19,003 bases of DNA from Saccoglossus kowalevskii. Lineage: Eukaryota; Hemichordata; Enteropneusta; Harrimaniidae. Of the stretch, positions 9,960 through 18,265 are shown piece after piece. The stretch's first letter is position 1. Each line of letters starts with the position of its first letter. A model generated the notes under the pieces. The model was not told the DNA's origin. It was given only the letters and a program-made list of their open reading frames with translations, and did no database searches. A program made the translations under genes and the position numbers. The stretch is from NCBI RefSeq assembly GCF_000003605.2, contig NW_003140812.1:144306-163308 (forward strand), written 5' to 3'.

Positions 9960-11259
9960 AACAAAATGAAAAGGAAAATGCACACTACGAAAAGTGGTCT
10001 CCCCTGATTCCCTACATCATAGAATAAATAATGAAATGTATGTATATGACGAACGAGTTTCATTTTTATGTTAGAAATGTATGCTATTATTGAACAGCCC
10101 AAATAAAATTGCTTAAATACAAAAAAAGTAAACAATGGTTCTAAATTGGTATAATTGTGGCATTCACATTAGAGACCTTGGTACATGCCAAGACTTGGGT
10201 CTGAGTCGGCTAAGTATTGAAACTTTTGTGTAAATGAACCAAAATCATACCCCTGGTGGTGAATTTAAGAGAACATGTACTGATTCACACTAGCATGACA
10301 TGATGATGGAAGGAACTTCAAGGAAGTGAAGCTTTATATGGTCAGATGCTGTAGTAATGAATGAGATGATTGCAAACCGTCGTCAGCGATGCATTTTTAT
10401 GTGCTGCTGCAACTGTTATTTTTTAATTAAATTGCTACATTGTCGTGAATAAATAATTTTTCGAATCTTCTTTGCCGTTCACGATGACTTATAATAAATA
10501 CCATGACAACAAATGGATATAATTTCAACATAGCAATTATTAATATCATCATATGCAAATTGTTTTTAAATAGCAGATCGTCCAATGAGGATGTGATTTC
10601 GGCACAAGTCGAGTGGGTCCCGATGTGGGTCTTGAACCTAACTGTTGTGATCCCTCTCCAAACATGAAGGATTAAATATGTCTGCAGGTGCCTAGACACC
10701 GTAACGTCACATGAAATTAGCAATTGTATATTCGTAAAGCATTTTGTAGTTTGACATACAGTATAAACACTGCTGAGTATAAAAACTACCAAACTCCACT
10801 GTGTCTTTTCCAGCATTACTTTCACTGTGATATGTTTTTAAAACATATCCCTGGACCCAAATTACTTATTTCTTGCAACAGTCTTAGAATGTTTATTCAT
10901 AAAATATGACAGCTTCATGGATAAAGCATGGATCAATGAAAGGAAGATGTATGGTGCAGACTCAGAATCTTTTCACAATCACAACGATAGTCGATTTGAC
11001 TGCTTGTGAAATAAAAACATTGAATTTTATATCGACCAAATTCAACACCAAAAAATCGAAAAGATCCTAGCCTGGTTAGGAGAAGATATTGAAACAGAGA
11101 AAATGGCAGCACAAGAGAAAAGAAAGTTGACTACAATCATAGTGGCCGAATAAAGAAAAACACATTGAGGTTCGTCACATTCGACACTACTGAGGTAACA
11201 AATCTGCATTTCAAAGAAAAGAGGATGCTTTAGGTCAACCTAAATAACGACATTTTGAC
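9960..11259. other. Intronic stretch without a confident gene
   Basis: The minus-strand frame at 10427-10816 is open for about 130 codons and starts MLEKTQWSLVVFILSSVYT, a signal-peptide-like opening followed by a GTATGT that could be a donor. Nothing else supports it as a gene. The rest is AT-rich sequence without bounded repeats. Confidence 0.4.
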
Positions 11260-11472
11260 TACTGTGAAATACTTTATTTTAGCTGGAATTAATTTTCGCT
11301 GAAAAGGCATTTAGGGTGTTCTTTATGGAATTTATTTTCACTGATTTTTGACGAGTTGAATGTGAAATATAGATAAAAAAATTATATTTGCTGGATTTTA
11401 TTTTCACGGAATCATCCTTTCAGCGAAAATAGCGAAAATAAATTCCAAGCGAAAATAAAGTATTCTACAGTA
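11260..11472 (+). mobile_element. MITE, single copy, 213 bp
   Basis: It starts TACTGTGAAATACTTTATTT and ends as the near-complement (AATAAAGTATTCTACAGTA). Terminal inverted repeats are about 45 bp and continue into GGAATTAATTTTCGCTGAAA. The ends fit a TA target duplication next to CTGT/ACAG, as in Tc1/mariner-derived MITEs, but TA is too short to prove it. It is nearly the same as 11791-12002 in length and sequence and lies in the same orientation. It encodes no protein and would depend on a transposase elsewhere. Confidence 0.85.
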
Positions 11473-11596
11473 TGTGGAAGCGAACTTATTTTTAATCTTG
11501 TTTATTCAACAAACAACAAGTTTGGGTTGGTCATAGTTGCATGTATGCAATGTATGCATTTGTCAACATATTTCTGTCTTTTGTGTACAAAAACAA

Positions 11597-11701
11597 TTAA
11601 AGCAGAAGAGTCATCACCTGCGCACGCGCGGGAATCAAGTCCCAAGCAATGATAACAACACACGCTCATGCGCAGCGCAGGTGATGACTCCCTCGCTTTA
11701 A
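11597..11701. mobile_element. Small palindromic element with TTAA ends
   Basis: TTAA at 11597-11600 and at 11698-11701 flank inverted ends that begin AGC and continue, after four less conserved purine positions, into a perfect 16-bp inverted repeat. That repeat is GAGTCATCACCTGCGC at 11608-11623, with its complement at 11675-11690. The body is about 100 bp and GC-richer than its surroundings, with CGCACGCGCG in the middle. TTAA duplication is the hallmark of piggyBac-type insertion, so this may be a piggyBac-mobilised MITE. The ends lack the CCC start common in that family, so the assignment is tentative. It sits between the two MITE copies. Confidence 0.65.
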
Positions 11702-11790
11702 CAATTCTGGGCAAGGTAAAATGTAATAATATTACATACATATAAACTTGTTGAAATCTGTTTTTAGCTCAGTGTTGGAACCAAGCAGCA

Positions 11791-12002
11791 TACTGTGGAA
11801 TACTTTATTTTCGCTGGAATTAATTTTCGCTGAAAGGGCTTTTTGGGCGTTTTGTATGGAATTTATTTTCACTGATTTTTGATGAGTTTAATGTGAAATA
11901 TAGAAAAAAAAGTATATTCGCTGGATTTTATTTTCACGGAATCATCCCTTCAGCGAAAATAGCGAAAATAAATTCCAAGCGAAAATAAAGTATTCTACAG
12001 TA
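11791..12002 (+). mobile_element. MITE, single copy, 212 bp
   Basis: Starts TACTGTGGAATACTTTATTT and ends TAAAGTATTCTACAGTA, with the same ~45-bp terminal inverted repeats and interior (GGATTTTATTTTCACGGAATC) as 11260-11472. Differences between the two copies are few and scattered, so both inserted fairly recently or one derives from the other. Confidence 0.85.
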
Positions 12003-13189
12003 TTGTATGTTCAATAACGTATACAGTTCACTACAACACTGTTACCAGTAGTAGCCATGAGTATAACAACCTAAACACATATCAGAGTCTACTAAAATAT
12101 AAGATAAACCTCAGATCACTTTGGGAATAACTTGATAACTTAAATAAAGTTGACTGTAGCGCTCTATTTAAATTTAACCCAACACACAATGTATTTTTTT
12201 CAAACACAACGATCAACGATTTTTTGTCAGTACCAATCAAATCGAAGGAATGTCAGATAGTGACAGCCATCAAAGAGTAACCATTCACAGCAGAGTTTAT
12301 TTGTTGACATATTGTGTGATAAGGTGCTTGCAAATTTCCACCCAATGTTTATCATCTTGTTGAAAACAGTCTGTGATTTTTGCCCCCAATGCAAACACAG
12401 CTTTGTCTCCTTGGTTACAAGTGAGCGTCTGCACGGGAAAGACACTGCCAGTGTCTGTTGCGCCCTCTGCACGATGTTACTATGACCACCAAAATGAATA
12501 TTCATTGAAACTCATAACAGGAAGGCGTGAAATTTACGAATTTGCAGTATTAATCCTGCCGACGAGATATACAATATTTCGTCTGACGTTAGTGGGGTCT
12601 GAAGCCATTCGGCCAGGTGAGGGCGCCATTCACACCTACATGTCAGGCTACCCATGCACATACAACACCCTTTGTCGATGTTGTCCACTTTCAATTTATA
12701 AATTGTTAATGAACTGAATATTGAAATTGTTGAAAACTGTCCAACAGTGAAGTTGACATTGCTGAATAAATGAGGATACATAATCATTTAACAGTTTTGT
12801 GCAGATAGCGGTACAAAAAGCATCCCAACAGTGAATCACAACCTCTCATTTGAATCCATATAAATATAAATATAAATATTTACATTATTATTGGGTAACC
12901 TAAAATGAGTGTATTTTAATCTGAACTCAGTATGGCATAAATTGAGTGTCAATAAATATTTTGTAATATTATTATTGTAAACTTTTGTTTTTATTTACTT
13001 TTGTTTTCCATTTGGCTAGTCGTACAGCTGGCTTAAACGGTAATGACCTTGAATCCAGTTTACTCTATTCATCCATGATCCATCCTTTGTACGTGAGTAC
13101 GGTAACTAATGAGTTTTAAATCTCTAACATAAAACACTATTAATTAATTGCAAAATGTGCAAACGTTGCAGTGAAGAATTCGAGTTGGC
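12003..13189. other. Intronic stretch without a confident gene
   Basis: The part from about 12420 to 12680 is less AT-rich and has overlapping ORFs on both strands (plus 12373-12717, minus 12227-12505 and 12512-12787). Neither reading resembles a family I know, and no splice sites pair convincingly. It could be an eroded element. The remainder is AT-rich. Confidence 0.4.
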
Positions 13190-13396
13190 ATGTTGGTTGA
13201 CGTTTTTGATGAACTTTGGACGGAACTTGCGGCGCTGAATGAATACGAGCATTCGAAGAATACAATACGGAATTACATAACGAGAATAGATCACATTACA
13301 TGTACGAAGGGATGGGATTACTGTCGCGATCTTTTCTCATTCCTTCAAACACAATGGGAAGTAATGATGTCAGGTGAATTTACTACTAAGCGTTAA
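13190..13396 (+). CDS. Candidate small ORF of 68 codons, function unknown
   Basis: The frame encodes a hydrophilic, acidic peptide that starts MLVDVFDELWTELAAL and contains KNTIRNYITRID and KGWDYCRDLFSFLQTQW. Three of its four tryptophans fall in short, well-spaced blocks. Its composition is more protein-like than the AT-driven ORFs elsewhere, and the DNA is CpG-rich. It lies antisense inside intron 1 of the ADAM-like gene and 1 kb upstream of the MFSD13A-like start. A possible donor, TCAG|GTGAAT, lies at about 13373, so it might be a first exon, not a complete gene. I recognise no family. Confidence 0.25.
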   Translation: MLVDVFDELWTELAALNEYEHSKNTIRNYITRIDHITCTKGWDYCRDLFSFLQTQWEVMMSGEFTTKR

Positions 13397-13790
13397 CAAT
13401 TCGATTCGACTGGTAAACATAAGTAGTGTATCGTTAGACGTTACGACATATACACGCTGCCGAAAAGATGTCGCGAATTCTGATTTTTAATTGTAAACCT
13501 GAGGTAATCTAGCTGGATTATCTGTCATTTTTCGTTTTTTGTCTCTACTTTTCCAGTTGTATTCGATTACTAGGGTGAATAATTGAAAAACAAAGAAAAA
13601 CGTCGCAATTTACGGCACTGTAATATCCGGCAGTAATATGATAATCGAACTGACGAACAAAACTACAGACCATGTCAGAGACTGGATACCGAAGACGCAG
13701 TTCAGTGGGTTCCTCCGCCTTGGATTCCGACGTAAACACTTTCACTAGATTTTTCTCGGCTAGACTATATATAGACAAATGTATACTCAC
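13397..13790. other. CpG-rich 5' part of ADAM-like intron 1
   Basis: Less AT-rich than most of the window, which leaves several frames open by chance. The minus frame 13545-13793 starts at the exon 1 donor in a different frame from the signal peptide. The plus frame 13672-13812 begins MSETGYRRRSSVGSS, and another plus frame starts at 13638. Mutually overlapping ORFs cannot all be genes, and I annotate none of them. The CpG density suggests the region belongs to the promoter-proximal domain. Confidence 0.45.
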
Positions 13791-13857
13791 CATAGATACC
13801 TCCAGATACTAAAACTGTGGACAAAAATAAAAGGAATAGCTGAAAACAACTCTCCAT
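13791..13857 (-). CDS. ADAM-like gene, coding exon 1 (signal peptide)
   Basis: The minus-strand ATG at 13857 opens 22 codons plus one base and then meets a consensus GTGAGT donor (13790-13785). The peptide starts MESCFQ, has a strongly hydrophobic core (LFLLFLSTVLV) and ends with the small residues SGG before IY. This is a textbook secretory signal, with likely cleavage near SGG. Its phase-1 end completes an Asp codon with the exon at 2803-2918, giving a 61-residue start of a secreted or membrane-anchored protein. Short signal exons followed by a long intron are common in ADAM genes. The exon call rests on signal peptide, donor and phase. The link to the distant exon is inferred. Confidence 0.65.
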
Positions 13858-13919
13858 TCTCGAAACCTTGACACATCCGCCTCTTTAATTGAAAATCTAG
13901 AATGTAGAACGACGTCCGG

Positions 13920-13927
13920 TGACGTCA
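13920..13927. promoter_or_regulatory. Palindromic CRE (TGACGTCA)
   Basis: A full CREB/ATF consensus palindrome sits 63 bp upstream of the ADAM-like ATG. An additional GACGTC lies at 13911-13916 and an overlapping ACGTCA at 13928-13932. Full palindromic CREs close to start sites are typical of functional promoters. Confidence 0.55.
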
Positions 13928-14247
13928 CGTCAGTTTACTAGTTTGTGGGGCAACCCTCTTTCCTCAAGTGTTCATAAATAAAGGAAGTTTCATGCGGATA
14001 ATACCATCCCTGGTTAAAATCAACGTAAACACATTTCAGATATGCAGGAATATTGCATTTAAGCCTAATTGTCAATTAATATTAAAGTTAAACCTTGAAT
14101 AGTGTACAACTTTCCAGGCGCGACACCGACTAAATCATGTTGGTGGCGCTGTTTTAGGGAATCACACGATCATCGCCCACCGAAATTCGCTTCCTTCTTT
14201 CAGGTGCTGTCGGGCCTCACGCTTTTCCTTCCGCTGTTTCCGTTACA

Positions 14248-14271
14248 ATGGATAACAATCTTGAACTGTGA
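14248..14271 (+). promoter_or_regulatory. Possible 7-codon upstream ORF
   Basis: ACAATGG gives a good initiation context for a 7-codon frame (MDNNLEL) ending in TGA at 14269. If the MFSD13A-like transcript starts upstream of this, the uORF could dampen translation. The overlapping ACT|GTGAGT at 14268 is a possible donor. Splicing it to the AG at 14433-14434 would create an overlapping out-of-frame uORF that ends at 14510. Confidence 0.3.
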
Positions 14272-14442
14272 GTTTTGGATTACCTCGCACAAAGACTTGT
14301 GGGCGAAGTGTTAACGGATTGAGTCAAGGTTGCTGTTTGGATCCGGTGGGAACTTTCCATATGGTTTTTATATTGGGAAATGTACAGTACACTAAACGTA
14401 ACCTGAACTCTGTGTTATTTCCTGCCGTCTCCAGAAATAACC

Positions 14443-14586
14443 ATGGCAGCAAGGGAGTCACTGTATGTACACTATGGAGCAATGTCCCTGTTTTTAACAA
14501 TTACCCATAACGTGTTCCTCCTCTACTATGTACAAATGTTTGTATCTATTTATAAAATAGATAAACTGTCATTTTGGATTGGAGAG
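14443..14586 (+). CDS. MFSD13A: MFSD13A/TMEM180-like transporter, coding exon 1
   Basis: The ATG at 14443 lies in a strong context (AACCATGG) and opens 48 codons that end exactly at a consensus GAG|GTAAGT donor. After a short cytosolic start ([11 protein letters not shown]), a first membrane helix runs about residues 12-34. It contains [19 protein letters not shown] and is followed by KLSFWIGE. I recognise the [14 protein letters not shown] and FW.GE pattern from vertebrate TMEM180/MFSD13A, a polytopic membrane protein of the major facilitator superfamily with poorly defined substrate. The exon ends between codons, as required by the next exon. An AG at 14433-14434 suggests a preceding 5'-UTR exon. 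The rest of the protein (about ten more helices) is outside the window. Confidence 0.85.
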
Positions 14587-14653
14587 GTAAGTTGTGAGCC
14601 CTCACTGGTATGTTTTACAGTCACAGTCTTAACAGTTATTCGATCATAGTCAG

Positions 14654-14714
14654 CGGGGTACAGTAGCGGATTTAGATAGTCGGGGGTACAGTAGCGGATT
14701 TAGATTTAAATCCG
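14654..14714. repeat. Short direct repeat followed by a near palindrome
   Basis: GGGGTACAGTAGCGGATTTA occurs twice, at about 14655 and 14683, with a period of 28-29 bp. The second copy continues into CGGATTTA...TAAATCCG, an inverted pair with a 4-base centre (14695-14714). Confidence 0.75.
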
Positions 14715-15991
14715 TCATTACTCAAACACATATCCCATAATGCATTTCGATAATGACGTCGATGGCGGAAAAGTGAAACTCCCCCACTAATTGAACATCC
14801 TACATTTGCGCCAGGGGTAGGTATTCGTTGAAAAAAAATCGCAGAGCAAAATTTTGCTCACTAGATATGATAGAGTCCTTGTAAATGTTAGCAAGATTTT
14901 ACCGCGAAACAGACAAGAGCCCACACTTTGACATTAATGCCCACCACATCCAATAACTATGCAAATTAGGATGCAGGGTCCAATAATTATTCAAATTCAC
15001 AATCTTATTGGTTTTTGTGTGACCCCTTGATCTCATTAGCAGATCAACAAAAACAGCTTTCGCTGTAATCAGGCTTCCATCAGAAAATATATTTTTGTGT
15101 TCAAAATAAAATATGGATTGGATTCTTGATTAGAACTTGCTGACTATAAACTTTCGTCACATAACCTTGTATTAACAAGGAAATTTCAGCAGTGGTTATT
15201 ATAGAGTTCTGTCAAGGTGGAAGTATACTTGCAGCTGATCATCAGTTACAGTTGATCATTTTTCTTGGTCGCTACTCCATGCAATAATATTTTCTGAAAG
15301 TATTTGTTAAGGTGACGTCACAAATACACGTGCTAGACAGTCTTTAATATTTAGAGAGTGGTAACATTTGAACATTTTGTTTACTTCAGACACAGAAGTG
15401 CTATTAGTGTGTGATGAAATAGAATTCTGTCATCGATCGCAAATGTTCGCACAGTGAAAAACGTTCTCCGTCACCATTTCGGGCTGTTATCTCACATTAA
15501 ATTATTGCTACAAGCTGGGAAAAGATTATCTGTAGTAATGAGTTTATCATGAGAATACTGCAAAGTATGCATTCAGGCAATATGGTAAAGCATAAACCTC
15601 AAGTACAGGTCCGGTACTGCCTTTGTGTATACTTTGTGTTATTCTCATATTAACCTTGTAATATTTAACATTAAAGATATTAAATGGTTTCCAATAGTCT
15701 TGACTGAAAACGTAATGCTCCCAGATGAAAGAGCTCCACAAATGTAGGGAAATGCAAGTTTTTTTTAATATCAATTTTCATTCCCTAGATATTCAGTTTT
15801 CATCAGTATACAATGTATGTACCCGGTAGTTTTAAAACTACTTGATTATCCAGAAAAGGATTATGGGTAAAGTATGACATAGCATCTGTTGTGAAAAAAT
15901 GAGGAAATCTATAACCTCTAAAGTAAACTTCAAATTAGTTGAAAGTTTAAATCATTGTAGAATATCAGTGCCTACCATACATATGTATTTT
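14715..15991. other. Intronic stretch without a recognised gene
   Basis: Nothing beyond unique-looking AT-rich sequence. The minus-strand ORF at 15547-15774 has no splice support or recognisable motif. Confidence 0.5.
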
Positions 15992-16495
15992 TAGCTCCGC
16001 TGTCGAGAAAGTCGACACAGTGGAGCTGTTCATATTACTGATTGTCTGTCGTCGTCAACTTAACAAATTTCAATTTCTTCTTCAAAACCGCTATTCAAAA
16101 TGTTTTCTAATTTGATATGCAAATTCCTTGGATGGTTCTTTCTCAGATTTGTTCATTTCATGATGATATCTTTAATTCTCTAATTTTGATGAATATTTTT
16201 GTTATTTTTGGTAAAAAGTGATATTTTCAACTTCTTGTTAAAAACTACAAATCTGATTGCTTTGATATTACATATCTAGGTACTACATGTGGATCTCTCT
16301 CAGATTTGTTCATTTCATGATGATATCTTTAATTCTCTAATTTTGGTGAATATTCTGGGTAAAAAGTTATACTTTTGAATTCTTGTTGAAAACAGCAAGC
16401 TGATTGCTTTGATACTATACATATAGTTCATTTTCTAATGATATCTTCAGTTCCTTAATTGAAATGTGCAATGTATTATGCTAACAGCGGAGCTA
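15992..16495 (+). mobile_element. Hairpin-headed element with tandem units, complete copy with inverted ends
   Basis: TAGCTCCGCTGT (15992-16003) and its exact complement ACAGCGGAGCTA (16484-16495) mark the two ends. The left end folds into a hairpin (AGCTCCGCTGTCGA, then TCGACACAGTGGAGCT), followed by GTCTGTCGTCGTC. Inside are about 2.5 tandem units of the same type as at 7662-8290. The unit marker is at 16218 and, with a ~10-bp deletion, at 16366. This copy is structurally complete, so it defines the element at about 504 bp. There is no coding capacity, so it is presumably moved by another element's enzyme. A Helentron-related origin is a hypothesis from layout only. Confidence 0.75.
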
Positions 16496-17832
16496 TCTCA
16501 GCCGACAAGCTGCTTGTTTACATTTTTCAACCAAATGCCCAATTCGTTATGTATTTTGTAGATTCATCCATGAGAGTATCTCATACAGGTGATGTGTTAA
16601 CTACAAAAAAGGGACAAAAATAGTCACTCCATTTTCAACAACCAAAATACTAGCATGTTATTTATTTTTCTATTTTGGCAATATCTTTACTTGTTGTGTC
16701 TTTGCAATATTATAATTTCCATAAATTATCTACAAAAGTCTTATTCACATTGAGAATTTGAACTAATTCGCATCACTATTTCTCAAATGGATGAAATCAT
16801 TTTCTTCATTTGTTTGCAACAGATGTTGTAATATTTTACCCATATACTCCTTGCTGGAAATTCAAAATGGTGGACAACGTATACTAATATGGTCTTGATC
16901 ATGCCACCATAATTGCCTATCAGCGTTCGTAACCCTCAAATCTTATGGTTATTGTTAGCCAATGGCTTTTCCTTCAATACATTTTATCTGAAATGCGATG
17001 TTTGAGGGTGTACTTCAATTACATCAGCTGTTAGACTGTCACTTGTGTGTGTAGCTCAGTTTATTGACAAGTTTAATGGCTGCTTTTTGAGAATATTGAA
17101 GGTACCAGTATTTGAAAGCCTGAAAAATCTGTATATTTTGTATACATCAATTTTGTAGGAGTTTTAGCTGGCCTACGTGTGTATTACTGGCCAGAATTCT
17201 ATAACATACATTTGGTTTCAACAAATTAAATCAATATTTAGATCTTTGTAATCGTTTTTGAGGAGAAATTCACCCAAACGCTAACATTGTCGTCTATGGA
17301 GTTTTAATTAGTGGTATGAGCCCATAAGTGGAATACATGTATGTCTAGAAAGAAAAGTGATATTGAAAAGCTGTAAATTGCATTCCTTTGCTGTTAGTGT
17401 GGACTTCCTCGTTTAACAAATATTTACTCTTATGGGAATAACAAATTAGCTTTTAAAAAGACTGATAAATATGAATTTAGTTCACAACAGTTTTTAGTTT
17501 GAATGTTTTTTTGATTGTTTTTTAATTTGAGCAAATTTCTTGGACTTTTTTAGTCAATGTGTGAAAAATATTTGCAAAATTTTTACCAGTATCCGGTAGG
17601 TGAAAAAGGCTGAATAAATATACAAATTTAGTTTCCTCTCTGAATCAAAATAATGAAATATGGTATACGATATTTACGTATGTTCTTACATAAATACCCT
17701 ATGTTTATAATATTGATCACTGTGAGTTTAGTTTATTTAAAATCCCAGCTAAATAAACACTATTTTGTTCATGTTTGTTCATGTATTTTCTCTTCATTGT
17801 GATGGTAATAGAAAATTTTGTTCTTTTTTCAG
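16496..17832. other. Intronic stretch without a recognised gene
   Basis: AT-rich sequence leading to the branch and polypyrimidine region of the exon 2 acceptor. No ORF or bounded repeat is supported. Confidence 0.5.
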
Positions 17833-17912
17833 ACTATTTTTCTAGTTTGGAATTCCATAAATGATCCTTTATTTGGTTGGTTCAGTGATAAAAGTTTACT
17901 CTCAGCAGAAAG
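17833..17912 (+). CDS. MFSD13A: MFSD13A/TMEM180-like transporter, coding exon 2
   Basis: TTCTTTTTTCAG precedes this 80-nt exon and GTAATG follows it. It continues the frame of the exon at 14443-14586 from phase 0 and ends in phase 2. The peptide is [20 protein letters not shown] followed by SLLSAE. NDPLFGW.SD is the conserved loop between helices 2 and 3, the family's version of the major-facilitator motif A (G-x3-D-K/R), and matches TMEM180/MFSD13A as I know it. Together the two exons give 74 residues plus a split arginine codon. The donor GTAATG is weaker than that of exon 1. The exon 3 acceptor is not securely visible before the window ends. Confidence 0.85.
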
Positions 17913-18265
17913 GTAATGTATATTTTTATTTGGAAAGAGTCATTTCAAAACACAGACATAACACCTGTGTTTTGCAATCACATGCACTAAAACCATTCAG
18001 CAAAGTGACTAGCAATGTTGCAATTCCAGGCAATTAGCTGACTAGGGATGTACACCCACAGTAATCTTATCATTGATTGTCCACCTGTGCCTATTGTCTA
18101 ATTGAGTAGCTTGTTTCACATTTTGTTCATAAAAATCGTGAAATATCGATAGATTCGTATCTGTGCATCTATCTTTTCATGTGTATTTGTGTCATGCTCA
18201 AGACTGACTGGCGGCCATTTTAGTTTTTTCAAACTTGTAAAGAAAATAAATATATTATACATCTT
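17913..18265 (+). other. Start of MFSD13A-like intron 2
   Basis: Begins with the GTAATG donor. No gene or bounded repeat is seen in this stretch. Confidence 0.6.

Larger units (their letters stand above)
2919..13790 (-). other. Intron 1 of the ADAM-like gene
   Basis: This 10.9 kb intron begins with GTGAGT immediately after the signal-peptide exon (13790 downwards) and ends with a T-rich tract and AG at 2919-2920. The flanking exons join in phase (one base plus two bases giving GAT, Asp). It holds nearly all the mobile elements listed below. It also holds an alternative-exon candidate at 9905-9956 and an antisense-oriented ORF at 13190-13396. First introns of this length are common in animal genes. 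Confidence 0.55.
13858..14442. promoter_or_regulatory. Probable bidirectional promoter between the ADAM-like and MFSD13A-like genes
   Basis: The two start codons face away from each other across 585 bp. The interval has many CpGs, concentrated at 13868-13933 and about 14118-14310, and no TATA box in an obvious place. A palindromic CRE lies on the ADAM-like side. On the MFSD13A-like side, the pyrimidine run CTTTTCCTTCCGC near 14222 could be an initiator. TTTCCTGCCGTCTCCAG ending at 14434 could be a 3' splice site for a short 5'-UTR exon. Confidence 0.55.
14587..17832 (+). other. Intron 1 of the MFSD13A-like gene
   Basis: A 3.2 kb intron with GTAAGT at the 5' end and TTCTTTTTTCAG at the 3' end, joining two exons in phase 0. 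It contains a short direct repeat (14654-14705), a hairpin-headed tandem-repeat element (15992-16495) and otherwise AT-rich sequence. The CpG-rich domain extends into its first 200 bp (TGACGTCGATGGCGG at 14754-14768). Confidence 0.8.

Noticed and set aside
10600-10720. tRNA-derived SINE on the minus strand, from a B-box-like GGTTCAAGACC
   Set aside because: The B-box match is imperfect, no convincing A box lies at the right distance, and there is no second copy or A-rich tail.
10427-10825. Minus-strand ORF of 132 codons as a stand-alone gene
   Set aside because: The first listed codon is GTG; the first ATG is at 10816. After the hydrophobic opening the translation has no recognisable pattern. 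Only its beginning is kept, as a possible alternative exon in the findings.
12373-12717. Plus-strand ORF of 114 codons
   Set aside because: Overlapped by open minus frames, no family resemblance, and no paired splice sites. The openness follows from locally lower AT content.
14248-14331. Read-through of the TGA at 14269 giving VLDYLAQRLVGEV, as a selenoprotein or recoded gene
   Set aside because: Protein-like appearance is short, there is no cysteine-context homology or visible SECIS-type hairpin, and a second TGA follows soon. Chance in a less AT-rich region is more likely.
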